Part shown: positions 16,853 to 25,145 of the stretch, one piece after another
Numbering within the stretch: the stretch's first letter is position 1
How the letters are laid out: each line of letters starts with the position of its first letter
Source of the DNA: Firm-13 sp964617375
Lineage (GTDB): Bacteria; Bacillota; Clostridia; Saccharofermentanales; Saccharofermentanaceae
Direction: 5' to 3'
Assembly (NCBI GenBank): GCA_964617375.1
Contig: CAZTXQ010000006.1
Span: 1-64,000 of the forward strand
Length of the DNA stretch: 64,000 nt
Translations under genes and position numbers: made by a program
Notes under the pieces: generated by a model
Told to the model about the DNA's origin: nothing
Databases searched by the model: none
Seen by the model: the letters and a program-made list of their open reading frames with translations, nothing else

Positions 16853-16950
16853 AGCCGTAGGAAAGACAAAATCGCAGGATAGAATAAACGGCTGAAGCCG
16901 TAGGAAAGATAAAGTCGCAGGATAGAATAAACGGCTAGCGCCGTAGGAAA
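16845..16950. repeat. 43-base tandem repeat between argD and argF
   Basis: Copies begin at 16845 and 16888, and a partial copy begins at 16931; the period is exactly 43 bases. Each starts with a small palindrome (ACGGCT-n2-AGCCGT) able to form a hairpin, and the first overlaps the end of argD. The partial copy ends close to the argF start. Confidence 0.93.
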
Positions 16951-16962
16951 GGCGGTCCCACT

Positions 16963-17883
16963 ATGAAACACTACATTGATTTTCACGAGGATATCTCGAT
17001 TTCCGAACTGGACGAACTCCTTTTTCTTGCAGAGGATATGAAGAAGAAGACGAAGGCCGGCGTTCCCCATCCGTACCTGAAGGGCAAGTCGCTCGGAATG
17101 ATTTTCAGCAAATCGTCGACCAGAACGCGTGTTTCCTTTGAGGTCGGCATGTACCAGCTGGGCGGACAGTCTCTTTTCCTGTCGTCCAACGATATTCAGC
17201 TCGGACGCGGCGAGACCGTTTATGATACGGCGCAGGTTCTTTCGAGAATGCTCGACGGCATCATGATCCGGACTTTTTCGCATAAAGACGTCGTAGACTT
17301 GGCCACATACGGAACGATTCCGGTTATCAACGGCTTAACCGACGACCAGCATCCGACGCAGGCCCTGGCCGATCTTCTTACAATCAAGGAGCACAAGGGC
17401 AGCCTTAAGGGTCTTAAGCTCTGCTATGTCGGCGACGGAAACAATGTCGCGAACTCTCTCCTGCAGGCCTGTGCCAAGGCCGGTATGGATATTTCCGTCG
17501 CATCGCCCGACGGATACACCTGTCCTGACTTTTACGTGAATCAGGCCAGAAAGGATGCGGCTGTAACCGGTTCGAAGGTTCTGATGACCAGTGATCCCTA
17601 TCTGGCCGTGAAGGACGCCGATGTCGTGTACACCGACACGTGGACGAGCATGGGCCAGGAGAGCGAGAAGGCGGAACGCGTGAAGCTCTTCAAAGATTAT
17701 CAAGTTAATAAGGAGTTGATGGCCGCCGCGGCAAAAGATGCGATGTTCCTTCACTGCCTTCCCGCCTATCGCGGCTATGAGGTTACTGCGGATATCATCG
17801 ACTCTCCCTGCTCCGCCGTTTTTGACGAGGCAGAGAACAGACTTCACGCACACAAGGCAATCCTCCTGCACTGCATGGGATAA
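16963..17883 (+). CDS. argF: Ornithine carbamoyltransferase
   Basis: The 306-residue enzyme has the carbamoyl-phosphate loop SSTRTRVSFEVG (near residues 47-58), HPTQALADLLT, the ornithine-side TDTWTSMGQE and the catalytic HCLPAYRG. It makes citrulline from ornithine and carbamoyl phosphate. The ATG at 16963 is preceded by AGGAAAGGCGG. Length and motifs are those of an anabolic OTC. Confidence 0.95.
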   Translation: MKHYIDFHEDISISELDELLFLAEDMKKKTKAGVPHPYLKGKSLGMIFSKSSTRTRVSFEVGMYQLGGQSLFLSSNDIQLGRGETVYDTAQVLSRMLDGIMIRTFSHKDVVDLATYGTIPVINGLTDDQHPTQALADLLTIKEHKGSLKGLKLCYVGDGNNVANSLLQACAKAGMDISVASPDGYTCPDFYVNQARKDAAVTGSKVLMTSDPYLAVKDADVVYTDTWTSMGQESEKAERVKLFKDYQVNKELMAAAAKDAMFLHCLPAYRGYEVTADIIDSPCSAVFDEAENRLHAHKAILLHCMG

Positions 17884-17897
17884 GGTTTGGCAAGAAT

Positions 17898-18485
17898 ATG
17901 AAAGAGATTACCGCGCCGCGGTCCGACGAATCCTATACTGTACCGCGCGAGACAATTCCCGTGATCATCCGCGATGCGGTCCCGGAGGATGCCCCGGAGC
18001 TTCACCGGGTGGTTTCCGAAGCGATGGAGCTCTACCGGGTTGCTTCCGGCATCCCGTGCGGCATGCTTGACGCGGGATCGGAAACCATCGGGGATGTCCG
18101 GGACGCCATATCGTCCGTACCGGTTTTTGTCGCCGTCCTTCCCGATGGTTCGATCGCAGGCTCCGTGCGTCTTATCGAAAAGAAAGTCCGTGAGCTGTTC
18201 GATCCCGGACTATGTGCAAAGTTTTCCCTGGAACCGGATTCGCATATCGGGTACTTTTCCCGTTTTGCGGTGCACGAAGACCTTCAGGGACTCGGCATCG
18301 GCAGTCTTCTCTACAGGGCCGCCGAGGAGAGAGCCAAAGATCTTCATTACTCGCACCTGCTGCTCAACACGTCGCTTGCCAACCGGACGATGGTCTCCTT
18401 CTACAAGAGGAGAGGCTTCGCTCTGATGGATACGGATCTGTCCAAAGGATATCCGCGCGGTCTTTTCTGCAAGCGCATCGCATAG
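17898..18485 (+). CDS. GNAT-family N-acetyltransferase in the arg operon
   Basis: The 195-residue product contains the GNAT motif A (FAVHEDLQGLGIGSLLY, with Q-x2-G-x-G/A near residues 133-139) and a typical NRTMVSFYKRRGF end. It binds acetyl-CoA. It follows argF by only 14 bases in an operon that lacks argJ and argA, so it could supply N-acetylglutamate; short GNAT-only enzymes with that activity are known in mycobacteria. The substrate cannot be read from sequence, and a protein or small-molecule acetyltransferase is equally possible. Confidence 0.8.
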   Translation: MKEITAPRSDESYTVPRETIPVIIRDAVPEDAPELHRVVSEAMELYRVASGIPCGMLDAGSETIGDVRDAISSVPVFVAVLPDGSIAGSVRLIEKKVRELFDPGLCAKFSLEPDSHIGYFSRFAVHEDLQGLGIGSLLYRAAEERAKDLHYSHLLLNTSLANRTMVSFYKRRGFALMDTDLSKGYPRGLFCKRIA

Positions 18486-18502
18486 CCGCTTAATGGAACG
18501 GA

Positions 18503-18590
18503 AACGCCTGCTCGTGAAGTGTACCTCCCAGATGCCAGACTTCTCGTCTAACATTCTGGGTGCACTTCACTGTAAGCAGGCGTTCTTTTC
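18503..18590 (+). terminator. Long imperfect hairpin after the arg operon
   Basis: AACGCCTGCT (18503-18512) pairs with AGCAGGCGTT (18575-18584), GTGAAGTG (18514-18521) with CACTTCAC (18563-18570) and CCCAGA (18527-18532) with TCTGGG (18555-18560). It is followed by CTTTTC, a weak T-tract. It most likely ends arg transcription, but it is long for a simple terminator. Confidence 0.6.
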
Positions 18591-18681
18591 ATATTTGCAG
18601 GACTTTACCGCCTACTTTTTCGTTATCATTATGAAAAATAGACTTGTTGTCGTATTTACTGAAAGACAGCGCCAGATCAAC

Positions 18682-18710
18682 TTGTCATGTAAGCCTCAGG
18701 GTCATATTTT
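18682..18710 (+). promoter_or_regulatory. Predicted promoter of the XRE-S24 gene
   Basis: TTGTCA (18682-18687) and TATTTT (18705-18710) are spaced by 17 bases and lie about 50 bases before the ATG. Confidence 0.5.
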
Positions 18711-18762
18711 GTTAGTGGCTCTTTCGTTTATTTTATTTTTATTTAGTTTTATTGAGGTTAAC

Positions 18763-19410
18763 ATGAGCACTATACGGCAATGCAGGAAGAAGCAGGGTCT
18801 TACACAGAAGGCTTTCGCCGAACTTTTCCATGTGGATCAGACCTCCGTTTCGAAATGGGAGCTTGGCAAGAGCTACCCCGACGTTGCCGTCGCGCTTCGC
18901 TTATCCAGCTATTTCGGAATCTCTCTGGACCGGATCTTCGGCAATCCCTTGTCCTTCGGCGTTATTCGCCTTCCCGTCCAGACGGATACCGGCACGGAGA
19001 AGCTCACGGACAGCAAAGAGCGCGTACAGGATTTTATCGAAGTGTCGTATAACGAACTCTCAAAATGTTTTACCGAGGAAGAACTTCTGCGCGACCGGTC
19101 CGTTCTTATGAACATCGCCGATCATTTTTTCGCGATGCGCGTCAACGGGGATTCCATGAAGCCGCGCTTCCTGGACGGTGATATTGTGATCGTTAAGAAG
19201 CAGAGTTACGTCGAAAGCGGCAGGATCGCCGCCGTTTGTTCGGATAACAAAAACACGGGGATCTATAAGGTCAAGTGGCAGAAGAAAGGCGTGGACCTGA
19301 TCTCTCAGAATCCGGCCTACGATACCGAGTTCGTGACAAAAAGCGATTATGACGCAGGGAATCTCGTCATCCTGGGCCCGGTTGTACGACTTCACGGAAA
19401 CGTATCCTGA
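18763..19410 (+). CDS. XRE-family repressor with S24 (LexA/CI-like) peptidase domain
   Basis: The start is the ATG at 18763 (MSTIRQCRKKQGLTQ), preceded by GAGG; the longer open frame upstream crosses a hairpin and promoter. The 215-residue protein has an N-terminal helix-turn-helix (about 1-60) and a C-terminal S24 domain with the Ser in VNGDSMKPRFLDGDIVIV and a candidate Lys in IYKVK. This is the architecture of self-cleaving repressors induced by DNA damage. No phage genes are nearby, so it is likely a chromosomal regulator with unknown targets. Confidence 0.88.
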   Translation: MSTIRQCRKKQGLTQKAFAELFHVDQTSVSKWELGKSYPDVAVALRLSSYFGISLDRIFGNPLSFGVIRLPVQTDTGTEKLTDSKERVQDFIEVSYNELSKCFTEEELLRDRSVLMNIADHFFAMRVNGDSMKPRFLDGDIVIVKKQSYVESGRIAAVCSDNKNTGIYKVKWQKKGVDLISQNPAYDTEFVTKSDYDAGNLVILGPVVRLHGNVS

Positions 19411-19480
19411 TAAGAATCTTACCGGATCGGCTGACGCGGCATAAGATGTAAAGCCTCCCCGCCCGATCGGCTGACACACA

Positions 19481-19544
19481 AAAGTAAAAAGCTCCCCGCC
19501 GGATTGACCTTCCTATTTGGAGGTCCTTAAGCGACGGGGAGCTT
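19481..19544 (-). terminator. Terminator of the tkt operon
   Basis: AAGCTCCCCG (19489-19498) pairs with CGGGGAGCTT (19535-19544), and a nested GACCT/AGGTC stem lies within. On the minus strand the stem is followed by TTTACTTTT. It lies 39 bases after the transketolase C-subunit stop. Confidence 0.85.
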
Positions 19545-19583
19545 ATTCGTTTTTAATCGGATCAATGATGCTTACGAATCGGA

Positions 19584-20525
19584 TTACTTCGCGGCGATCG
19601 CCTCTTTGGCGGCCTTTGCGACATCCTCCGGCATAAGACCGTAGAGTGCAATCAGGTCGTTCGGCTTTCCGGACTGTCCGAACATATCCTTGATTCCGAC
19701 GCGCTTCTGGATGCAGGGTGCGTTCTCTGTCAGAACTTCCGCTACCGCTCCGCCCAATCCGCCGAGAATCGTGTGCTCTTCCGCGGTTACGATCGCACCG
19801 GTCTCTTTGGAAGCCTTGATAATCGCTTCCGCATCGATCGGCTTGATGGTATGCATGTCGAGTACGCGTGCCGAAATACCTTCGAGAGCGAGCATCTCAG
19901 CTGCCTTAAGGCTCTGCTGAACCATAAGACCCGAAGCGATGATGGTGACATCCGTGCCTTCGCGAAGGGTATTCGCCTTCCCGAGCGTAAAGTTGATATC
20001 GTCGCCGTAAGCGCCGTAAATGTCATCTACGGCCAGTCTTCCGAGACGGACATAGAAGGGGCCGTGCGTATCGATCGCGGCACGGATCGCGGCGCGTGTG
20101 GAGTTTCCGTCACACGGCTGGATGACATGCATGTTCGGGATCGCGCGCATGATGGAGAGATCTTCGACACACTGGTGGGATGCGCCGTCTTCACCGACGG
20201 AGATACCCGCGTGTGTTGCGCAGACCTTCAGGTTGAGGTTCGGATAACAGGCCGAATTACGGACCTGCTCAAGCGCTCTTTCCGCCGCGAAAATGGCGAA
20301 AGTGGACGCAAAAGGAATTTTGCCGCAGGTAGACATACCGGCGGCCGTTGTCATCATATTGCCTTCGGCGATTCCCATGTTGAAGTGTCTCTCGGGAAAT
20401 GCCTTCTTGAACGTAATGGTATACGTGGATTTGGACAGGTCGGCGTCAAATACGACGATCCTCTCATCCGATCCGAATTCCGCGAGTGCGCGGCCGTATG
20501 CCTCTCTGGTTGCCATTTTTCCCAT
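19584..20525 (-). CDS. Transketolase, C-terminal subunit
   Basis: The 313-residue product covers the pyrimidine-binding and C-terminal transketolase domains: FNMGIAEGNMMTTAAGM with the catalytic Glu, GEDGASHQCVEDLS and the HTIKPIDAEAI block. Together with the N-terminal subunit it forms the thiamine-diphosphate enzyme of the non-oxidative pentose phosphate pathway. The split into two genes is common in Firmicutes and archaea. The ATG comes two bases after the partner's stop; its GGAGGTG lies within that gene's end. Confidence 0.93.
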   Translation of the reverse strand: MGKMATREAYGRALAEFGSDERIVVFDADLSKSTYTITFKKAFPERHFNMGIAEGNMMTTAAGMSTCGKIPFASTFAIFAAERALEQVRNSACYPNLNLKVCATHAGISVGEDGASHQCVEDLSIMRAIPNMHVIQPCDGNSTRAAIRAAIDTHGPFYVRLGRLAVDDIYGAYGDDINFTLGKANTLREGTDVTIIASGLMVQQSLKAAEMLALEGISARVLDMHTIKPIDAEAIIKASKETGAIVTAEEHTILGGLGGAVAEVLTENAPCIQKRVGIKDMFGQSGKPNDLIALYGLMPEDVAKAAKEAIAAK

Positions 20526-20527
20526 AC

Positions 20528-21370
20528 TTACACCTCCAGTGCCGCGATTGCCGCGTCAAGTTCCGTCATAGCCGTCTCGTACTGATCGGGCTTCGGAGCC
20601 GCTCCGTGCCAGCCGGCCTGATCGACCATGAAGGATACGCCCATGCCCTTGTGGGTATGTGCGACAACCACGGTAGGCTGTCCCTTGATGGTTTCCGCTT
20701 CGTTTACGGCAGCTTCAAGCTCTGCAAAATCGTGTCCGTCCGCTTCGATTACATGCCATCCGAACGCCCTGAGTTTGTCCGGAATGGAGCCGAGGCTCAT
20801 GACAGTATCATTTGCTCCGTCGATCTGAAGACCGTTATTGTCGATAAAGGCAGTTAAGTTGTCGAGCTTGTAGTGAGCGGCCGCCATAAAGGCCTCCCAT
20901 ACTTGGCCTTCCTGCAGCTCACCGTCTCCCAGGATGCTGTAAACACGGTAGTCAAGCTTGTCGAGTTTGCCGGCCATAGCCATTCCTACCGCCGCCGCAA
21001 TACCTTGTCCGAGCGAACCCGTTGACATATCGACGCCGGGAATGTGATCCATGCAGGGATGACCCTGAAGCAGGGCGCCGCAGCTTCTTAAGTGGTTCAT
21101 TTCCTCCGCAGGGAAAAATCCGCGCAGAGAAAGTGCCGAATAAAGTGCGGGTGCGCAGTGTCCCTTTGACAGCACGAAACGATCGCGATCCGCATCCTCC
21201 GTGTGATCGGGATCCACTTTCAGTTTTTTTCCGTACAGATATGCAAGAATATCCGTACAGGAGAGAGAGCCGCCCGGATGACCGGACTGTGCCTGATAAA
21301 TGCTTTCGATGATCATCTTGCGCATTTTCGCGGCGTAGAGTTTGAGTCTTTTTTCTGTTGCCTTGTCCAT
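20528..21370 (-). CDS. Transketolase, N-terminal subunit
   Basis: The 280-residue product covers the diphosphate-binding domain: SGHPGGSLSCTDILAYLY, SKGHCAPALYSAL, the TPP motif GDGELQEGQVWEA through DNNGLQIDG. It pairs with the C-terminal subunit encoded directly after it. It lies 34 bases downstream of alr and is probably in the nnrD-alr-tkt unit. Confidence 0.93.
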   Translation of the reverse strand: MDKATEKRLKLYAAKMRKMIIESIYQAQSGHPGGSLSCTDILAYLYGKKLKVDPDHTEDADRDRFVLSKGHCAPALYSALSLRGFFPAEEMNHLRSCGALLQGHPCMDHIPGVDMSTGSLGQGIAAAVGMAMAGKLDKLDYRVYSILGDGELQEGQVWEAFMAAAHYKLDNLTAFIDNNGLQIDGANDTVMSLGSIPDKLRAFGWHVIEADGHDFAELEAAVNEAETIKGQPTVVVAHTHKGMGVSFMVDQAGWHGAAPKPDQYETAMTELDAAIAALEV

Positions 21371-21404
21371 TTGTTTCCCCTTTCCGATTCCTTCGGTCCG
21401 TTAC

Positions 21405-22592
21405 CTACTTAAGACAGCTTTCGATATGTACGATACTGCCGCTTTTTAAGAATACGCGCTGAACGCGTTTCCCAATAAGGCAGGTAATTTCATAATTTAT
21501 TGTATCCAATAGATCGGAAATTTCATCAACAGAAAGTGAACATTTCTGATTTCCGACCATTTGTGTCCCGAACAGCACGACTTCGTCGCCGATTTTGGGC
21601 CGTTCCTCGAAGTCCGTCACGTCGATCATGCACATATCCATGCAGATACTGCCGGCGACGCGTGCTCTCTTTCCCTTGATAAGGACGTCCGCACGGTTCG
21701 AGAGGCGCCTTGCGTAGCCGTCGGCGTAACCGATCGGGATCGTGGCGACCACACTCCTGCGCGAGGCGGTAAAGCGCCTTCCGTAGCTGACGGCCTCACC
21801 TTCCGGCAGATCCTTGACATGAATGACGGCAGATTTCAAGGTCATAACCGGTTTGAGCGTAATCGGTTTATAGGCATCCGGGCAGCCTTTCGGCCACATT
21901 CCGTATAAAATGAGGCCGGCCCGCACCATATCGAGGTGCATATGCGGGAAGCGCATAAGGGCGGCGCTGTTTGAGACGTGCCGTACCGGGATTTTGAGGC
22001 CTTTGGACTCGAGCTCACAGACCATGTCCATGAACTTGGCGAACTGCCGCTCGCAATACTCGTTGTCCGGCTCGTCGGAAGTCGCAAAATGCGTAAAGAT
22101 TCCTTCAATGTAAAGGCCGGGAAGCAAAGCTGCTTCGAGAATCTCTTTCACGGATTCGGAATCGGCCGGAAATCCGACGCGTCCCATACCCGTATCAATC
22201 TTGATGTGGATCCGCACGGCCTTGCCTGTCATGGAGGCTTCCTTCGAAAGCGACCTTGCGAACTCCAGGGAGAAAACGGTCTCCGTGATATCGTATTCAA
22301 TGAGCTCGTGTATCCGCCGCATGTCGATCTGACTCAAGATCAGAATCGGCGCCGTAATTCCGGCATTTCGCAGTTCAATGGCTTCATCAAGCATGGATAC
22401 CGCAAGGCGCGATGCTCCGTTCTCCAGAAGTGTGCGGGCTACTTCGATCGCTCCGTGACCGTACGCATCCGCTTTTACAACGGCCATTACTTCGGCACCC
22501 GGAGATGTAATTCTCCGGATCTCTCTGATGTTCTCTGCCAAAATATCCAAATCAATTTCAGCCCAGGTGCGGCTCGGAAAAATATCCGTCAT
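21405..22592 (-). CDS. alr: Alanine racemase
   Basis: The 395-residue fold-type III PLP enzyme has the cofactor Lys at residue 40 in AVVKADAYGHG, the RHVSNSAA and DMVRAGLILYG blocks, and the second catalytic residue in the VSYGRRF Tyr. It makes D-alanine for peptidoglycan. It follows nnrD by 21 bases; the nnrD-alr pairing is frequent in Firmicutes. Confidence 0.95.
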   Translation of the reverse strand: MTDIFPSRTWAEIDLDILAENIREIRRITSPGAEVMAVVKADAYGHGAIEVARTLLENGASRLAVSMLDEAIELRNAGITAPILILSQIDMRRIHELIEYDITETVFSLEFARSLSKEASMTGKAVRIHIKIDTGMGRVGFPADSESVKEILEAALLPGLYIEGIFTHFATSDEPDNEYCERQFAKFMDMVCELESKGLKIPVRHVSNSAALMRFPHMHLDMVRAGLILYGMWPKGCPDAYKPITLKPVMTLKSAVIHVKDLPEGEAVSYGRRFTASRRSVVATIPIGYADGYARRLSNRADVLIKGKRARVAGSICMDMCMIDVTDFEERPKIGDEVVLFGTQMVGNQKCSLSVDEISDLLDTINYEITCLIGKRVQRVFLKSGSIVHIESCLK

Positions 22593-22613
22593 GTATGTTT
22601 ACCCGTCCATTTC

Positions 22614-23537
22614 TTATGATTCCCACTTAACGCAGCGAAAAGCCTCCGTAAAGCAGGCGGACAAATCGGTCGGCTGCATAGATCTCCTGCCGAGTTTGCC
22701 GGCAGCCAGATCTCCCGCAAGACCGTGCAGAAAAACGCCCGCCGTGGCGGCGTCGGCCGGACTTACGCCCTGTGCCAGGAGACCGCCGATCAGTCCTGTG
22801 AGCACATCTCCGGATCCGCCTTTGGCCATTCCGTCATTGCCCGTAGAATTAATATAACACTCTCCGCCCGGCAGGAAAACTGTCGTTTCATAACCTTTTA
22901 ATACCAGAACGGTATTCCAGTCACGCGAAAACGTCTTCGGCGCAAGAAGGCGGTCTTCTTTGTTCCAGCCCGGAACAAGCCTCGAAAACTCGCCGGGGTG
23001 CGGTGTTAAGACGGCCGGCGCAAGTCCCTTTTCTTTTCGGGCAAGAAATACCGGACGAAAAACTTCCGGTTCCCGCGAAATCACGGTCAATGCACTTGCA
23101 TCGAGGACGATCCTCTCCGCATGCTCCGCCATATAAAGAAGAATGTCGCGAACGATTATGTCGGAAGGATCGAGTCCGGGGCCGACAGCGCAGGCATCTA
23201 TTTTCGGAAGAAGCGCCGACAGGTCTTCTCTCGCCTCTTCCGCGGTCCCGGGAATCGCGTGCGATACGGCCTGCGGAAGCATGATCAAGAGTGGCAGAAT
23301 AAGGGGGCGCGGCAGATAGAGCCGCACGATGCCTGCACCGCTTCTGGCCGAAGCCTCGGCACACATGAAGGCGGCTCCCGCCATGCCTTCGGACCCGGCC
23401 CACACAAGAAGATTCCCGAACGTGCCTTTGTGGCCGTCCATCGGTCTTTCCGGACGGATTGCCGCAACAAATTCCGCGTCAAGTCTTATAGGAGACAGAT
23501 CGCTTAAAACACTGTCCGTATCAGAATGATCGCACAC
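22614..23537 (-). CDS. nnrD: ADP-dependent NAD(P)H-hydrate dehydratase
   Basis: The 307-residue ribokinase-like protein has KGTFGNLLVWAGSEGMAGA, TPHPGEFSRL and the NDGMAKGGSGDVLTG nucleotide motif. It repairs damaged NADH and NADPH hydrates using ADP. Only the dehydratase domain is present; the epimerase domain (NnrE), often fused at the N-terminus, is missing. It is first in the unit with alr. Confidence 0.92.
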   Translation of the reverse strand: MCDHSDTDSVLSDLSPIRLDAEFVAAIRPERPMDGHKGTFGNLLVWAGSEGMAGAAFMCAEASARSGAGIVRLYLPRPLILPLLIMLPQAVSHAIPGTAEEAREDLSALLPKIDACAVGPGLDPSDIIVRDILLYMAEHAERIVLDASALTVISREPEVFRPVFLARKEKGLAPAVLTPHPGEFSRLVPGWNKEDRLLAPKTFSRDWNTVLVLKGYETTVFLPGGECYINSTGNDGMAKGGSGDVLTGLIGGLLAQGVSPADAATAGVFLHGLAGDLAAGKLGRRSMQPTDLSACFTEAFRCVKWES

Positions 23538-23565
23538 TCGCCGACACTTCCTTTCTAAAACCAGG

Positions 23566-23599
23566 AAAAAGGCGCCCTCGCAGATTCGCTTGAGGCGCC
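23566..23599 (-). terminator. Terminator of the thioredoxin gene
   Basis: A GGCGCC-centred stem (23571-23579 with 23592-23599) is followed on the minus strand by TTTTT (23566-23570). It lies 53 bases after the thioredoxin stop and just before nnrD starts. Confidence 0.82.
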
Positions 23600-23651
23600 C
23601 TTAATGATACAATTTTCCGAAACGAAAGAATACACAAAATTTGTACTTCGT

Positions 23652-23972
23652 TTATGCCAGATACATCCCGACGTAATTCTCCATATCCTCATAGCTCCTC
23701 GATCCGACGATCGTCTCGACGAGCTCTCCTTTGCTGAAAACGCAAACGGAGGGAATGCTCATTATATGGAATTTCTCGGAAAGTGCAGGCTCCTCTTCGA
23801 CATTCACCTTGCCGACCTGAATCTTGCCGTCATAATCTTCGGCCAGAGCGTCAATAATGCCGGAAAAAGAACGGCAGGGGGCGCACCATGCCGCCCAGAA
23901 GTCAACAAACACAGGCAATTCGCAATCTTTGACAAACGCATCAAACGCTTCGGCCGTAACGGTAGTAACCAT
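23652..23972 (-). CDS. Thioredoxin-like protein with WCAPC active site
   Basis: The 106-residue product has a single thioredoxin fold: VFVDFWAAWCAPCRSF (active site near residues 30-34), VNVEEEPALSEKF and the cis-Pro in SIPSVCVF. The dipeptide between the Cys is Ala-Pro rather than the usual Gly-Pro, which can shift redox potential slightly. It is a cytoplasmic dithiol reductant. It is transcribed alone, with a strong GGGGGTG site before the ATG. Confidence 0.92.
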   Translation of the reverse strand: MVTTVTAEAFDAFVKDCELPVFVDFWAAWCAPCRSFSGIIDALAEDYDGKIQVGKVNVEEEPALSEKFHIMSIPSVCVFSKGELVETIVGSRSYEDMENYVGMYLA

Positions 23973-24037
23973 AAAGCACCCCCTTCAAATACAAAAGAAA
24001 TTCATCATGCAAATTGTTAATAAAAATACACGAGATT

Positions 24038-24043
24038 ATTATA
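24038..24043 (-). promoter_or_regulatory. Perfect TATAAT -10 element upstream of thioredoxin
   Basis: A consensus TATAAT on the minus strand lies 66 bases before the thioredoxin start. The -35 position 17 bases away (TTCTAA) matches poorly, so the promoter call is tentative. Confidence 0.4.
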
Positions 24044-24091
24044 GCACAATGACATTTGTGTTAGAAGCGGAAAAACAGGGAAGCCCCGAAT

Positions 24092-25030
24092 TCAGGACTC
24101 TTCGCGCGCATTGGTTAAGAGCGACAGATCAAACGGCGTCTCCTGATATACGTAATAATTCAGCCAGTTCGTGAAAAGCAGCGTCGCGCTTGACCGCCAG
24201 GTGTGAACCGGCATCTTCGCAGGATCGTCGTCTGGGAAATAATTCTTCGGCAGATCGATTGGAAGTCCTTTATCTATATCGCGATTATACTCATCCCGCA
24301 ATGTCGTCGCGTCATATTCCGAGTGTCCGGTAACGAAAATTCTGCGTCCCTGGAAATCCGACACGGCATATACGCCGCTCTCCTCCGATTCCGACAGGAG
24401 CCTTAAATCGCTGCGGGCAAGAATATCATCCCGGCGGACCTCGGTATGCCGTGAATGCGGTATATGAAACACGTCGTCAAATCCGCGGAAAAGCTTCACC
24501 GGTTTGGTATACGTCATGCTGTGCTCGAAAATTCCGAAGACCTTCCGGGGCACGTCGTATTTGGGTACCCCGTAATGGTAGTAGAGTCCCGCCTGCGCTC
24601 CCCAGCAGATATGAAGTGTCGAATACACGTGTGTGTTGCTCCACTCCATGATTTCGGTAAGCTCAGGCCAGTAATCAACGCTCTCAAACGGTATATGCTC
24701 AACCGGCGCGCCCGTAATAATCATGCCGTCATAATAGCGTCCGCGCACGTCGTCAAATGTCTCGTAGAACTTTGTCAGGTGGTCGATCGTTGTATTCTTC
24801 GGAACGTAACTCGCCGTATAAAGAAGGTCTATATCCACCTGCAGGGGCGAGTTGGAAAGCACGCGGAGAAGCTGGGTCTCCGTCGCAATCTTGTTCGGCA
24901 TAAGATTTAAGATGAGAATCTTAAGGGGTCGGATATCCTGACGGAAAGCCCGGTCCTCCGGCATCACGAAGATGTTCTCCTTTTCAAGAATCTCGGTCGC
25001 CGGTAAATTGTTCTGAATACGTATTGGCAT
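24092..25030 (-). CDS. metAA: Homoserine O-acetyltransferase (MetA type)
   Basis: The 312-residue protein belongs to the MetA family: catalytic Cys in HICWGAQAGLYY, His in TGHSEYDATTL, and SRHTEVRRDDI. The acyl-donor position reads TGAPVEH; Glu here marks acetyl-CoA users in characterised Bacillus enzymes, while Gly marks succinyl-CoA users. It therefore probably makes O-acetylhomoserine in methionine synthesis despite the MetA fold. Its start is preceded by AAAGGGGCGGAG. Confidence 0.9.
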   Translation of the reverse strand: MPIRIQNNLPATEILEKENIFVMPEDRAFRQDIRPLKILILNLMPNKIATETQLLRVLSNSPLQVDIDLLYTASYVPKNTTIDHLTKFYETFDDVRGRYYDGMIITGAPVEHIPFESVDYWPELTEIMEWSNTHVYSTLHICWGAQAGLYYHYGVPKYDVPRKVFGIFEHSMTYTKPVKLFRGFDDVFHIPHSRHTEVRRDDILARSDLRLLSESEESGVYAVSDFQGRRIFVTGHSEYDATTLRDEYNRDIDKGLPIDLPKNYFPDDDPAKMPVHTWRSSATLLFTNWLNYYVYQETPFDLSLLTNAREES

Positions 25031-25078
25031 ACATCTCCGCCCCTTTCTAAAGAATCATCGTTATGAGCCCTGTAAAAA

Positions 25079-25104
25079 TAAAAAATACGGGACTTAAAGA
25101 CCCG
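25079..25104 (-). terminator. Small hairpin with T-rich tail before metAA
   Basis: On the minus strand CGGG..CCCG (25088-25104) is followed by TATTTTTTATTTTT. It lies 40 bases after the uridine-kinase-like gene and would end it. It also sits directly after a predicted metAA promoter, so an attenuator role is possible. Confidence 0.5.
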
Positions 25105-25112
25105 CCTATAAG

Positions 25113-25141
25113 AGTATCCGTTTTTGAAGATTATCTGTCAA
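25113..25141 (-). promoter_or_regulatory. Predicted promoter of metAA
   Basis: A perfect TTGACA (25136-25141) and GATACT (25113-25118) are spaced by 17 bases on the minus strand, just past the kinase stop codon. Confidence 0.5.
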
Positions 25142-25145
25142 GCGG

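Noticed and set aside
16845..16950. Possible CRISPR-like array
   Set aside because: Only two and a half copies, directly tandem with no spacers, and overlapping a coding sequence; no cas genes nearby.
18493..18762. N-terminal extension of the XRE-S24 gene by 90 codons
   Set aside because: The frame crosses the arg terminator hairpin and the gene's own promoter; the ATG at 18763 has a ribosome binding site and starts exactly at the helix-turn-helix.
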